Assembly: GCF_011386835.1 (NCBI RefSeq)
Contig: NC_088791.1
Coordinates: forward strand, 57,865,498-57,929,497
Reading direction: 5' to 3'
Length of the DNA stretch: 64,000 nucleotides
Source of the DNA: Chrysemys picta bellii
Lineage: Eukaryota; Chordata; Testudines; Emydidae
The translations under genes and the position numbers were made by a program. Below the pieces are notes generated by a model, which was not told the origin of the DNA, made no database searches, and saw only the letters and a program-made list of their open reading frames with translations. Below are positions 48,222 through 60,143 of the stretch, piece after piece; the stretch's first letter is position 1; every line of letters starts with the position of its first letter.

Positions 48222-49345
48222 ATTTATTTTCATCTACTCTGTTGTTTGACACCTTACTTGTTTCTTGTCATCAACAGATTAAATTTGACTGGACTCTTGC
48301 TGTCTGGATTTTATTTTTCCCCCCTTACAATTAAGCTTTGCGGGCTGAGTCTGGAAAGTTTCTATATTTAATCAGTTGAAGGTCAAGATGATAAAATAAG
48401 TGTCAATATTGTGAGTTTATAGTGGAGGGATCTCCACTAGAATTACAGAGTTAACAATGTAGCTACTTAGGCTTGCTTGCAACACTTTTTTATGTTGATC
48501 AGCTGTAATTTTCATCCTATGATGCTGCATTTAGGAAAGTGGTGTTACTGGCTTCTGTATCTATAGGCTACATAGATAGATGTTAGAACTGTCCATTATT
48601 GACTGCTGCTGTTGAAATCTCACTTCTCTGGGCTAACACGAGAGAAAACAGAAAAAGGGTAATTTCCTTTCTGTAAATTTGGCTTCCTTACATCCACCTA
48701 TACCTACCCAGATGTTGTTGTCCCTAATTTATGTGGCATCTTCTGTGTGGATGAGATTTTTTTTAAATAGGTAGAATGTATTGTTAATAGGGTTACTGCT
48801 GCTAAATGATCCAACTGAAAGCTGACAGCCAGCTAGTCCGTAGTAGGGAGAAAGTGATATTACAATTATAATTTATTCCTATTTCCATCTATCAGCAGGG
48901 AGGCTAAACACACATGTCTAGGCTCTCAGCTCTCTCCATTTGTAAACAGGCCAGAACCTCAGATGGTGTCAATTGGCATAGCCCAAATGAAGGGATATGT
49001 TGATTTACCGTAGCTGAGGATTTGGCCCAACATCTTTACTGCTTTTTTCCTAAAGATGTTTTTATTGTGGCCATTGTTGGTCACATTTATATATTTTTTT
49101 ATTTTGGGGGGGAGAGGGGGCTAGATCCTTCTTATTCTGTATTTTACTTACTAAAGGATTATTTTATTATGTTATGTTTTAAAATATGTGATGGCATTCT
49201 TGTACAGGGCCTCATTAAAGAGCAGTTTTAAACATAGTTATCTCAAAAGTGGCCAATTGGGATGTTACAAAACTTTCCAAATACGCATCATGTTTGGGCT
49301 GAGAAGAGGCATGTAAAATATCAGTCTAGAGTTTGTTTCCTTTCT
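48222..49345 (+). other. Intronic sequence, nothing recognised
   Basis: No gene or identifiable element. Confidence 0.4.
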
Positions 49346-49356
49346 TCCTTCCCAAT

Positions 49357-49477
49357 TAGGGTGACCAGATAGCAAATGTGAAAAATCGGGATGGAGTGGG
49401 GGAAATAGGTGCAAATATCAGACAAAGCCTTGAATATTGGGGTTGTCCCTATAAAATTGGGACAATTGGTCACTCTA
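49357..49477. mobile_element. Short hAT MITE, 121 bp
   Basis: TAGGGTGACCAGATAGC at the left and AATTGGTCACTCTA at the right form inverted ends. TTCCCAAT (49349-49356) and TTCCCACT (49478-49485) agree at 7 of 8 bases as a hAT target duplication. Interior AAAAATCGGGATGG faces AAAATTGGGACAATTGG. Non-coding. Confidence 0.85.
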
Positions 49478-49578
49478 TTCCCACTCCCCAGAGAATTATA
49501 ATTTCTTGAAAACAGGCTTATAATGATAGTGTACCAAAACAGCTATGGTATAGCATTGCTATACAACCTTATAAGTTT

Positions 49579-50960
49579 TTACTCCTGTGAGAATTCTGCG
49601 CCAGTGAATGTGTGCAGAATTCATGTCCCCTGCAGATTTCTTTGCTTACCCACAGAAAAATGAGGGCACAGGAGTGGGGAAAGGTCACCAGCCCTCATAA
49701 CACTTCAGAGTGAAGATGGGAGTGTCACTCTGCAACCAGGAGTTGGGGGCATTTGAGCTCATCTGTAGGATAAATGGAATTGAGTGTTGTGGGCAACAGA
49801 AGGGCCCTAGAGGGTGTAAGGGGTGGTAGAGCACTAGGGGGGACAACGGTGAAGGGGGTAGTTGGGAGGAGGGAAGTTGTTTGGGGATGGTGGGAATGGG
49901 GGAGTAGGGAAGGTTTTAAGAGATGGATTTGTTGAAGAATGGGGCTTGGTGGAATGGTGAGCAGTGGCAGGGAGGAGTTTGGGGGTGGAAATGTGGGGCT
50001 TTGGGGAATGGAGGGTTTTGGCAAAGTGATATTTATGGGGGCATTTGGGGGTTTGCAACAGGGTGGGTTTATTTGGGAGTGGGAGCTGTGTATTTATTTG
50101 GATGGGGTGGGAGGAGGTTGGGGTTGTCTATTTGGGAATGGGGTAGCAGACAGTTGGATGGATTTAAGCAGTGGCTCGGGGGGTTATTTAGGGTTGGGTG
50201 GGGAGTGTTGCGGGGGGATTGAGGAGCTGTGGGATGGGCAAGTTGTTGTGGGTGAGGAGGCATACGGCAGGTGGTTATTTGGGAGTGTGTGGCAGGGGGA
50301 AAGGAGGTCTGAGCGGGGTGGGGTGGCTGCAGCTGGTTGTAACTGTCTGACTTTGTCTCCTGCAGCCTCTCTCCTCTCCCTCCCTCTGCTACACTCCCTC
50401 TCTCCCTTTCTTACTGGCACCAGCCTCAGCTCCTCTTGCAGGCACTGAGGAGGGATAGGTGCACCATGGCTCCACAAGAGGCAGAACTGACTCACTGATC
50501 ACTGACTGCACACAGAATGGACTCTGCCTGCAGCACCACACTTGCCTCACCACCTGTCACTGGCTCCAGGGACTCAACTTGCTCATACTGCTGCTGGGCA
50601 GCCAGGAAGCATAGCGCCAAGCTGGCCCTAGTTCCACCAGAACCAGGGTTTCATCTCTGCCAAGCTGGGCTTTGTGCATGGGTGGTGGGGTGGCCCAAAT
50701 GTATGTGTGTTGGGGGGAGGCGCTGAGCTAGCTACCCACTGCCTATGCCCCTCGGTCACCTTCCATCCACAACTCCCAGGGCAACTGAGCAATGGACACT
50801 TTGAGGAGTATGAACTTCAGAGGGATCCAGTGGGAGAGGGGGTGGAGATGGAGAAATTCCAAAGTGTCGGAGTGTTGCTCCATCCTGGATTTCAGGTGCC
50901 AAAGCCACACTCCAAGATGCTCTGACAGCACTACATCCCTGGTATTAGGACAGTAGTGGG
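49579..50960. mobile_element. Non-autonomous reptile repeat with G-rich interior, left end intact
   Basis: The left end ACTCCTGTGAGAATTCTGCG, followed by CAGATTTCTTTGCTTACCC, belongs to the same family whose opposite end is at 43.68 kb. A strongly G-rich, T-punctuated tract follows (49790-50330, TTGGGG/TGGGAGG-like). Then comes a CT-rich part (50355-50440) with CCTCTCTCCTCTCCCTC. The long open frames on both strands (for example 49939-50448) are products of this composition. The right boundary is uncertain. Confidence 0.5.
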
Positions 50961-51396
50961 GATTGTTCCCTACTGGCAAGTTGTGGGAGGAAACATGTAG
51001 AGAGACAACTCAAAATTGATGAGACTCAGGGAGAGGGTAGCAGGGAGACAAGAAGAAGAGAGAATTTGTTTAGGAGAGGGTTCAATAAGTTTATCGTACA
51101 CCTACTAGCCAAAGCTAATTTAAAAAATGGTGTCCTTGAGGAGGGTCTTGGTATATTGCCCTGGAAGAAATCCCAATAACCTTCCACTTCTATTCTGTGT
51201 AGTTTCTTAGTGTCATCACTAGTATCTGAACATCTTCCAGTAATACATGAAGCAATGAGACTGACATCTGTCATGTGCGGTTCATTCTTTATCATCATTT
51301 TCTAAGGGGGATTGTGTGTGTACAAAGTAATGTTTTGTTTTAGTAGCTTTTCGCTTACACACTGCTGTGTGTGTTATAGAGAAGGCAAGGAACACA

Positions 51397-51576
51397 TTTT
51401 TCAAAAGTACCTAAGTCCGTTTTCAAAAGTGACTTTGGCACTTAGGAGCATTAACTCTTATTGGAAATCAATGGGATTGTTACTTAGGAGTCTGTCACAT
51501 TGACTTTCAATAAGACTTATGCTCCTAAGTGCCAAAGTCACTTTTGAAAATGGGACTTAGGGACTTTTGAAAATTT
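51397..51576. mobile_element. Fold-back MITE with about 80-bp arms
   Basis: The left arm TTTTTCAAAAGTACCTAAGT...AGTGACTTTGGCACTTAGGAGCA is mirrored by TGCTCCTAAGTGCCAAAGTCACT...ACTTAGGGACTTTTGAAAA, with only scattered mismatches. The centre is AAATCAATGGGATTG. It abuts the end of the antisense LINE at about 51590. This is one of the commonest fold-back families of reptile introns. Confidence 0.8.
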
Positions 51577-51876
51577 TTACCAAATGTTGAATAATTGCAC
51601 CTTGAACATGGAGTGGAAGGTGGCAAGGTTTGTGATGGTTATTTTTCCGGTGGAAGTTTGTTGCATAGTCTGGGCCCAGCCCTGAGAAAATTCTTTTCCT
51701 GTACAGAAGAACTTTACCCTTGTGGCAAAAGTTCCACTGTGCCTATGAAGCAGAGCTGTCAACCATGCCTTCATCCTGGAGTTTTAGGTGATCTTTTATA
51801 TGCCCTGGTCTCAGGCCTTTGAATGCCCTGAAGTTGATAAGGTCTCAGACCTTGAACTTGATTCAGTAGTCTATGG

Positions 51877-52134
51877 CAGGGTTTCTCAAACTTCATTGCA
51901 CCGTGACCCCCTTCTGACAACAAAAATTACTACAAGATCCCAGGAAGAGGGACTGAAACCTGAGCCCCCCCGTCCTGGAGGGTGCTGAAGCTTGAGGGCT
52001 TCAGCCCTGAGCGGTGGGGCTTGGACTTTGGCTTCAGCCTTGGGCCCCAGCTAGTTTAACGACAGCCCTGGCAACCCCATTAAATTGTGGTTGCAACCCA
52101 CTTTGGGGTCGTGACCCCAGTTTGAGAACCGCTG
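51877..52134. mobile_element. hAT MITE, 258 bp, inside LINE
   Basis: The ends CAGGGTTTCTCAAACTTC and CAGTTTGAGAACCGCTG are inverted repeats. The flanks GTCTATGG (51869-51876) and TTCTGTGG (52135-52142) match at 6 of 8 bases. Inside, CCGTGACCCCCTTCTG mirrors TTGGGGTCGTGACCCC. Non-coding. Confidence 0.85.
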
Positions 52135-53080
52135 TTCTGTGGAAAGCCACTGTAGGGAGTAGAAGATAGGTTTGACGTGATCACAATAGCTCATATTACT
52201 GAGTAGATGTATTGCTGTGTTCAATATTAGTTGGAGTTTCGTAAGGGCTGGTGGTTTCTTGACCAGTTGCATTGCTACAGTAATGACATAAATGAGGTCA
52301 GGTCATTATCTGCCAGAAAGGGAGAACATCTTCTTGCCACCTAGAGATGGTATAAAGCGTTACTTGCAGATGCTACTGTGAGTGAGAGCATAGCATCAGC
52401 AAGGAATCAAGGAGCACTCCTAAAATATGGGCTGAATTGTCCTAGTGCGGATGCATACCTTCAAGCAAAGGAGACCAGACCGTGGATCCTCATAATGCTT
52501 CCCTCTGCCATCCAACATAATCTCTGTCTTGCTTGAGTTCAGCTTCAGCTAGCTCCTCTTGATCTAGGAGCTGATCTCATCCAAGCATGGGGTCATCTTG
52601 GTGATAGAGATAGTAATATGGTGCAGGAGAAGTAGACCTGTGTTATCTGCATATTCCTGACACTGGAGTCCATGTTTTCTTACCAGTTCACCTAGATGCT
52701 GCATGCACATGTTGAAAGAGACAGAAGAGAGAATTGATCCTTGAGGGACTCCACAAGTGAGGGAGTCTAGTAGCAGAGGTGCTTTTTCCCATCACTGCCC
52801 TGGTAAGCCCTCCAGGAAGGATTTAAAACATTTTAGAGCATTCCCCTGGATCACTGCCACCTCTCATGGGCAGGACACCAATATCTTGCATTTGGCAAGG
52901 CTGAATACTGTGGAGGTCCAGGAGGATGAGAATGGATTCCTGCCTTCCATCCATCAACATCAGTTTAACCATCAGTGTTGCTAAAGCTATTTCACTCTGG
53001 CCTGACTGAATCCAGATTATACTGTCTTAAATATATTTGCTTTGGTTTGATAAACTTGCAGTAGGGCTTTCACTACCTTC

Positions 53081-53867
53081 CAGAGTGGATAAAAATCAAT
53101 GATTTTGGAGGGGCAGGGGGGGCGGGAATCAATTTTTTTCATTTAACTCAGATTTTTTTTAATTATATATTTTTTAAAAATATACCCCGTTTAAAATGAA
53201 TTCTGAATTTAATACAAAATATGTTAAGGCCTAAACTATAATTTCTTAAAATATTTAAATAAAAAGTAAATACACTATTTTGTGTGTTTAACTAAATCCT
53301 GGTTACCATCCAAATGCAGCTTGACACACATCCTGAGCAAAAAGTTAATTATCTAGTAAATAAGCAATATATCATTCAACATTTTCTAACATACTAAAAG
53401 TGTACAATTAATAAAAAGCTGAAAATATTAAGCTATATAATTGCTTGAATAAATGTATAAAGTTTAAAAAGAACAGGAGTACTTGTGGCACCTTAGAGAC
53501 TAACAAATTTATTAGAGCATAAGCTTTCGTGGGCTACAACCCACATCTTCGGATGCATAAATTTGTTAGTCTCTAAGGTGCCACAAGTACTCCTGTTCTT
53601 TTTGAGGATACAGACTAACACGGCTGCTACCCTGAAACCTGTATAAAGTTTAGTGTACCCTCAGGGGTAGCAAAAAGATGTATAAAATCTAGTGTAAAGG
53701 TTCTATTTAGTTGTAAATCAGCATGTTTTAATGGTTATATCAATCAATGAAAATAACTGAAGTACAAATGGAAAAGTTGATTAAAAGCCATGATTTAAAC
53801 GGAGGCTTTCCATTTAGTGATTTAAATCGTGATTTTAAATCACTTTGATTTAAGTCAAACCAGCCTG
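53081..53867. mobile_element. hAT-type MITE inside LINE, itself interrupted
   Basis: The ends CAGAGTGGATAAAAATCAATG and TTAAGTCAAACCAGCCTG are diverged inverted repeats. CTACCTTC (53073-53080) and CTAGCTTC (53868-53875) agree at 7 of 8 bases. The interior is very AT-rich, with GATTTAAATC motifs at the right. The Penelope-type element at 53467-53639 is inserted in the middle. Removing both restores LINE continuity. Confidence 0.8.
53467..53639. mobile_element. Penelope-like fold-back element with 13-bp duplication
   Basis: TGTATAAAGTTTA flanks both sides exactly (53454-53466 and 53640-53652). Inside, AAAAGAACAGGAGTACTTGT to CTAACAAATTTAT is repeated in inverse as ATAAATTTGTTAGTCTC to CCTGTTCTTTTT, followed by GATACAGACTAACACGGCTG. 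It is the same family as 29964-30202 in the opposite orientation, with a shorter inverted part. No coding region. Confidence 0.8.
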
Positions 53868-54090
53868 CTAGCTTCACTATGATCTTTCTCAGGAAAGCAA
53901 AGTTTTGATACTGGGCAGTAATTGGCTAGATGTGATGTACCTAGTGTGGATTTCTTCAGTGTTGGGTTGACTATTGAATGCTTGAAGGAGAGAAGCTGCA
54001 CTTCCCACTAGCAGCAGATAGGGCTTTTCGCTAGGCTGTTGGTTACTCCTGGGCCTAACTAGTAAGCTCAGCCCTCCCGCATCTTTCATA

Positions 54091-56015
54091 TCCACCTCTG
54101 GCTGGTAGGCGTCTGGTAAATTTTTGAAGTCCTGTATGCTAATGTAATTGAGAGCAGAATTTGATTGTGTGGATATATATGTATGTGTGTTTGTCCTTTT
54201 TTCTTCCTTCCTCCCCACCCCCGAACAGGTAATGTATCTCATGTTATCTGAATTTTTAAAAATTCCTTTATATTTCTATTTTTAGTAGTCATTCCCTCCC
54301 TAAATTATTAGACCTACAAAGGTCTAGAAAATCTAGACACACATATATTATTCAGTTTAGAATCTGTTGTACAGACAATCTTATACATAACTTTCCTAGA
54401 ACATCTCTATCAGTGCTTTTTGCCACAAAAATAAGCTCTGCCAATTTTAATTTTCCAACTTTTATTATACTTGGTCCTAATAGGAATATGATTGAAGAAA
54501 ATTCCCCCATTCACTTGTAATGAACAACACTTCTCCTCTCCAAAAATAGCAAATTAAAATACAGGAAGTATTTTGTTTGAATGACTTAATAAGTTGTTTA
54601 GAGAGGGCTGCAATCTCTTCTTCATGGGCCCAATATGCCAACTTTGTGTCCAAGAGTTTTCTGAATTCGTCATCATAAAATAATTATGCAGAATTTAATG
54701 TAATCCAGAATTACACACAGTTGGGCAGGGTAGAGTGCCATAGAAGAAAGGAGAAAACTTGGATTACTGACCACAACATTTGTGTTTTCTCAGTTGTTGC
54801 TTGGGAAACATCTAGGATCATATACATTTGTTGCTTCATATAACAAACTTTCTTTTTCAGTCTAAATTCCTGGCCCCTCTCTCTTGCTCTGAGACATATG
54901 ATATAATAATTGTACAGTATTGCTATTCCCATGAATTATTTCCATTCAAAATTATGGAAGTGCAGTAAGTCTTACTGGGCTTACCCAGGATTTGAAAGGC
55001 CTGGTTAATCCACAATGGAGGATCAGATTTTATCTCCATTAAATCCCAGACCACCTCTACGGATTCACTGTCGTTGAGCCTTTTTCTAATGTCTAATATC
55101 TGAATACTCTTACTTTTAATATTGTTTTCCATTTTATCAGCCTTTCTATAAAAAATATATTCTCTATTACCTGTTCACGGTAGACCACCTTAATATTTTC
55201 CACTTCCGTTTTTAATAAATCATATTTTGAGTTTACACCAAGTATTTTTACCTGATGTTTCACAGTAACCTTCTAAATTGGTGATCTGTGGGGCAAAAGT
55301 ATTTTTTAATCTCAGATTTCTTCTTCTTTTCCTTTTGAAAGAAATTTTCAGTGATTATATTTAATACCCAAGACAGATACTTCCCAACAGGAAGTCTGAT
55401 CTCTTGACCATTCTAATACTCAGGGTGCACACCATACCTCTTTGTTTTCTTTCTGTCGGTTTTCTAATGATATAACATTGTTGCTAACCAAAGCAAAAAA
55501 TGCTGCTCAGGCTTTCATAATCAGTGTTGCAGTGATAATTCTAAAACTTCCCAGCAAGTATATCTGCCACCTTGCCCTATCTGATTTCTTATTTTCTTTG
55601 AATCAGAAACTGTATGTGCAGAGTTCAGCTGTAAATTTCACGTTATACAATGCTTATTTGCTTCATATAAGTGTTTGAAATTGGATAACACTTAGGTTCT
55701 GATGCTTTAAAGATTTACGCATATTCTTAACTGAACTTCAGTGGAACTTTTTTATATCTTAAATATGTCAGCTGACAGATACAGAGTAAATATTTATAAA
55801 GTTGATAAAATAATTTCAAGATTTAGCATCTACTGGGAACTACGTTGTTTTTCTAATTGATGTACTGGAGTGGTGGAAAAATTTGGAATTGCTGATATAA
55901 AGTTTATTTATGCTTACATAAATATTTAGTGCAAAAGTGGAAGTGGAAGAGAAAATTTCAGATCCTGTCAGTCTGAAGATTAGTAAAAGAAATGCTGAAA
56001 TTAAGGACTTATTCT
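54091..56015 (+). other. Intronic sequence, nothing recognised
   Basis: No gene or identifiable element was seen. Confidence 0.4.
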
Positions 56016-56019
56016 TCCC

Positions 56020-56245
56020 TTTGGTAGTGTGTTCAAGCTGTTAGAGTATACAACCAAGTCAGAAGACTTGGGTACTGCTCCCAGTTCTGCAACTGACTGA
56101 CTGTGTGTCCTTGCACAAGTGACTTTACTCCCCGCCTCATTATCACCATCTATAAAATGATGCTTAGCTACCTTTATGGAATATTTTGAAATCCTGAGGT
56201 GAAGGGCTATGTTGAAGGCAGATATTTATTATTGTAATAGAGTGG
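56020..56245 (+). mobile_element. MIR/CORE-SINE
   Basis: AGTCAGAAGACTTGGGTAC, GCAACTGACTGACTGTGTG, ACAAGTGACTTTACTCC, ACCATCTATAAAATGATG and TTTATTATTGTAATAGAG occur in MIR order. No target duplication is visible. Old by divergence. Confidence 0.65.
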
Positions 56246-57730
56246 TAGATATAAACATATTTTAATATTTTAGTTCTTTTCTATGCACTTCTCTGTGTGT
56301 GAGTGTAAGACATAAACTGTTTCATTTTTTGCAGCTCAGATATACAGTTACAGTCCTTCCTGCGAGATAATTACTGTGCTGTCTTTGATAGTGTTAGGAT
56401 CTACCTTCAATGCACCTTTCCTGCTCCATTTGGAACTTTAAAACTTTCACGTTCCTATTATGTTGAAGACTCCCAGCAGGAATCCCATTAAACCAGATAG
56501 TTGTTACTAATTCCACTCCCGCCCCCCACCCCCCATAATGTTTGATCCATCTGCTAAAATTTTCAAGAATGGATTTCCCATAATTTCAGTTTTACTTTCT
56601 GCCTAAATACATGTAAACTAACAGAATAACATTGGTTATGTTTGTCAGAGTATGGAATACAGTTTAGCAAAGAAACTGTAAGTACATTTAATTTACATGA
56701 AAGGCTGATCCATAAGTTGAAGGCAGAAAAATATATCTAGCAACTGCAGTTGCTGAATCAGTAGTGATAGAACTTCAAGTAGTACAATGATGCGAAAATA
56801 TGGTGTAGCAGTGATTTAATTTAGATATATAGCTTCAATAAATTTAGGAAACATCCAATTATTATTAAGTATTAGGAATGCACAAGCACTGTTTTGCTTT
56901 ATTACACTTTAATTTCATGCTGTTCTTAGACATTGTAAAGAATTTTCTTTTAAATCATTCTAAATAAACTATCTAAGGAGACTTGTACCACCAGATGGTG
57001 CTGCTGCAAAGAAGGTTTATTCTACAGTATTAATAGCTGCCAACAATCTTTAGAGTAGCCTGTTCAGCTTTCTTTCCTCCCTATGCCAGACTGGTAGCTC
57101 TTGCTTGCCTACTTCTAAGCTTTGCCTGATTGGACTTGAGTCTTGAAGGCAGCTTTTATTGGATTAAGATCCCCACAATAGTGTGGAAGCCTTTGAGAAG
57201 CAAAACAGGACTCAGTCCAGAAAGGCCTTGTTTACAACAGATTTTACTGTTGTACTTCTCCATAGCTGCACTGATGGAAAAAGAGGTTCAAGATCTAGCA
57301 TGGAAGAGTCTGGTCTACTTGAGGACTGCCACAGGTGGAAATGCATCTGTGGTGAATAATGACTACAATGCGTGCTAATGTGTCAAGGAGTCTGTTTTGG
57401 ATACTTTGAGATATCAGCCTGTATATCTCCAATATTATATTATTAGCCAATACAAAGCAGCCTCAAGGGGAGAGTTAGGCATCCTTGTTCACTAGCAGAA
57501 TTTTCAACCCATAATTCCCAATAGTTGCAGCTCTGCAAGAGGTAATATTGGTGGAGGTTTTAAGGTAGAAAAGGCTCATGAGTTTTTACTGCATCTAGTC
57601 CTGCTTAATGACAGTGCTAGACATGTGAGCATCCAGTCTTCACTACAGCTTTCATCACTGGTAGCATCAGGGCTGGTACAACAGTACTGAAAAAGAAAAG
57701 AATTTTTTTCCTAGAATAAAGAAGGCCATA
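56246..57730 (+). other. Intronic sequence, nothing recognised
   Basis: No gene. A short open frame at 57130-57378 lacks any family resemblance. Confidence 0.4.
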
Positions 57731-57732
57731 AC

Positions 57733-57948
57733 GCAGGGTGTGAATAGGCAGACCGGAGGCCAAATCTGGATCGCTAGAAGTTTTTGAACAGACTGCGAAA
57801 TCTTTTTATTTACTTATCTTTATTGTTATTATTTCTGTATTATTTTCTCTGGAGTCTGGACCATGACTGTACCTTTTTTTTTTTTTTTTAATGGAGATAT
57901 CCTATCTCCTAGAACTGGAAGGGACCTTGAAAGGTCATCGAGTCCAGG
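57733..57948. mobile_element. hAT-like MITE fragment and CR1/SINE tail remnant
   Basis: AGGGTGTGAATAGGCAGACC with CTGGATCGC and a poly-T/AT interior (57735-57890) resembles a non-autonomous hAT left half. Directly after it, GAGATATCCTATCTCCTAG and GGGACCTTGAAAGGTCATC (57893-57942) are an antisense CR1/SINE tail. The boundaries are uncertain. Confidence 0.45.
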
Positions 57949-58750
57949 TCGTGGACAGGAGCTCTGAGTGGTGAGGGCCACATCCAACAAAAGTGTTCCC
58001 TCTGCCAGCAACTCCAACTAAGATCCCACAAGGACAGAGAGCTCTGCCAGAAAATCATCTTTATGGCGGCAGCTCTCTAACCCCAGTCCTCTGGCAGGTG
58101 TGAGTCTTCTCCTCAACTTTTGACTTTGAAGGACAGTGGGTTGAAGAAATGGTCTGGGGGCTCCTCTCACAAGTCGAAAAGGAGAGCGGGAAGTCCCCTT
58201 AGCGAGCTCTGGGATAGCCGAAAGCGATCACCATCTCGCTTGATATTCTCAGCACTGCCGGCACTGAGATCATCCAGCAACCACGCACTGGAGAGATCGT
58301 ACGTGCAAGGTCCCCATCTTCCCCGGCACCGCCACCAATGCCGGGATGCTCTGTACTAGCAGAATTCCATCAGGCTAGTCACCTGGCTATGTTGGAAGCT
58401 CCTGACCCTCCGCCACCAAGATCAGAGCACCAAGTATTTCCCCACAATCACTCCGAATTCAAGTGAGGGATCGGACTGTGAGCTGAATGGGGTTTTTTCC
58501 ATTCTTCTCCCAAGCTCCATATGGGACCCAAAATCAACAGGGTCTGGGAATGTACCACCAGATGGCACCGCCACCATCTTGGCATGGTAACCCCTGGGCA
58601 CCTCCACCAGGTATTTTGCCACCGCAGTAGCAATACTGGGACTCCTGAGTGGTGCACTGCCAGCCTGCCTGAAGGGCACTAAACATTGCCCAAAAGCCTC
58701 CCAGGCATACCTCCTCGACTACAGCATTGCGAGCCTCATAACCCCAAGAA

Positions 58751-59497
58751 GTGGAGGAGCTAGAGGTGGACACAGAGGAAGAGGTCACACCCAAGGCTGT
58801 ATCCTCCTCTTCGCCAGATGAAGCAGTCTTGCCATCGCCACCTGCCATGGCGGATGACTTCCGCTTGTTCCAAGAGCTGGTGAAGAGAGTGGCAGACACA
58901 CGCCACATACCATTGGAAGAGGTTAAAGATATGCACCACCAGTGTATCGATATCCTCCATGCGTCAGCTACCGCCAAAATTGCTCTCCCAGTTAACAAGG
59001 CCATCCTAGACCCAGCCAAGACAGTGTGGCAAACCCTGGCTTCGATGGCCCCAAAGTGCAAGCGGGCAGACAAAAAATATTATGTCCTCACAAAGTACCA
59101 CTCACCACCCAATTCCATCGTGGTGGATGCTCTGAGCTCTCGTAGACGACAACACCACGATAGGATGATGCCCTATGACACAGATTGGAAACGGCTTGAT
59201 CTCTTTGTAGGAAGGCGTATTCCTCAGCCACCTTCATTTCGAATTGCCAATTACCAGGTGCTCACGGTGAAATATGACTACACGAATTACAATAAACTAC
59301 AAGACTTTGTTGATAAATTGCCAGAGAGCTCCAGGATTCCTTCAAAGCCATCATCCAGGAAGGGCAACTGGTGGAAAAACAGCTTTGCAGTCGGCCCTCG
59401 GCACGGCTGCCAGGACTATCTCCACGGCTGTGGTGATGAGATGGGTATCATGACTTTTTCTGTAGGAGGTGCAGACCCTTCATCTTTGAAGGGGTGA
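58751..59497 (+). pseudogene. DIRS-like gag/ORF1 remnant
   Basis: A 248-residue open frame with an acidic, Ser-rich start (EELEVDTEEEVTP), a HASATAKIALPVNKAIL stretch, then KCKRADKKYYV, IVVDALSSRRRQHHD, KRLDLFVGRR and FRIANYQVLTVKYDY. The 'ADKKYYV...VVDA...FRIANYQ' series is what I recall from ORF1 of vertebrate DIRS-like elements. It probably extends in another frame to 59754 (SLYSLKNS.. QRFSKQKPSGSQ). The long open frame in an otherwise broken element is chance survival. No promoter or host role is implied. Confidence 0.6.
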
Positions 59498-59879
59498 AGC
59501 TCTTCACCGAGAAGACAGATGCCTCTCTCTACTCCTTGAAGAATTCCAGGGCCACTCTCAGGTCACTGGGAATCTATACACAGAGGCTGAAGAGACCTCC
59601 TACCCCTCAATACCAACAGAGGTTCTCGAAACAAAAGCCTTCTGGTTCCCAGTCCTCAACTCAACCACCTGCCCCTAGGCATCATTTTGAATGGGCAGGT
59701 CGAGGCACTGTGAGACCATTCTGCACTACCACCTGTGACTGTGCACCCATTTGACCATTGTTTGGCAGTGTTCTGCAGTGTCTGGGAGTGCATAGCATTG
59801 GCCAGATGGGTCCTAGATCCGGATATTCCATCCACTTCACCTCCCTACTCTCTCCACAACACCCTTCCCTGTCCCTCTT

Positions 59880-60143
59880 CAGGGGCCCTTCTCATGAGTG
59901 TCAACTACAGCAGAAGATAGATCGATTCCTGCAGTGGGGAATCATTGAACCAGTATCTCAGCATCTATGAGGAAAGGGGTTCTACTCTCGTTTCTTCGTA
60001 ATACCCAAAGGAATGGAGGTTGGAGACCCATCCTGGACCTCAGAGCTCTCAACAAGTTCGTCAAAGCTCAGAAGTTCAAGATGGTTACCCTATCGACTTC
60101 CATCACTGGAACAGGGAGACTGGTTTTTGGCCCTCGACCTACA
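59880..60143 (+). pseudogene. DIRS-like reverse transcriptase, N-terminal part (before CR1)
   Basis: In shifting frames this gives KIDRFLQWGIIEPV, then GWRPILDLRALNKFVKAQKF and a WFLALDL-like segment, RT motifs 1-3. At least one frameshift and a stop (TGA at 59968-59970) interrupt it. The sequence breaks at 60143 inside the 'LALDL(Q)DAYFHV' region because of the CR1 insertion. Confidence 0.6.

Larger units (their letters stand above)
51590..54090 (-). mobile_element. Antisense L2-like LINE, degenerate, with nested insertions
   Basis: On the minus strand, fragments read as LINE reverse transcriptase: a GVPQGSIL-like stretch (complement of about 52750-52725), a YADN/YADD-like site (near 52648-52635), then TKLQLILNTAIHLL (near 52240-52200). 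These are in the RT to C-terminal order expected for L2. The 5' part extends to about 54090. It is full of stops and frameshifts. Two hAT MITEs (51877-52134 and 53081-53867) sit in it, the second holding a Penelope-type element. This is the oldest layer of the nest. Confidence 0.65.

Noticed and set aside
49725..50495. Frames up to 169 residues, Gly/Trp-rich on + and Pro/Ser-rich on -
   Set aside because: Low-complexity translation of a G-rich repeat interior.
53454..53652. Possible CRISPR-like or tandem repeat from repeated TTAGAGACTAACAAATTTAT motifs
   Set aside because: The copies are two inverted arms of one element with a single target duplication. There is no array of spaced direct repeats.
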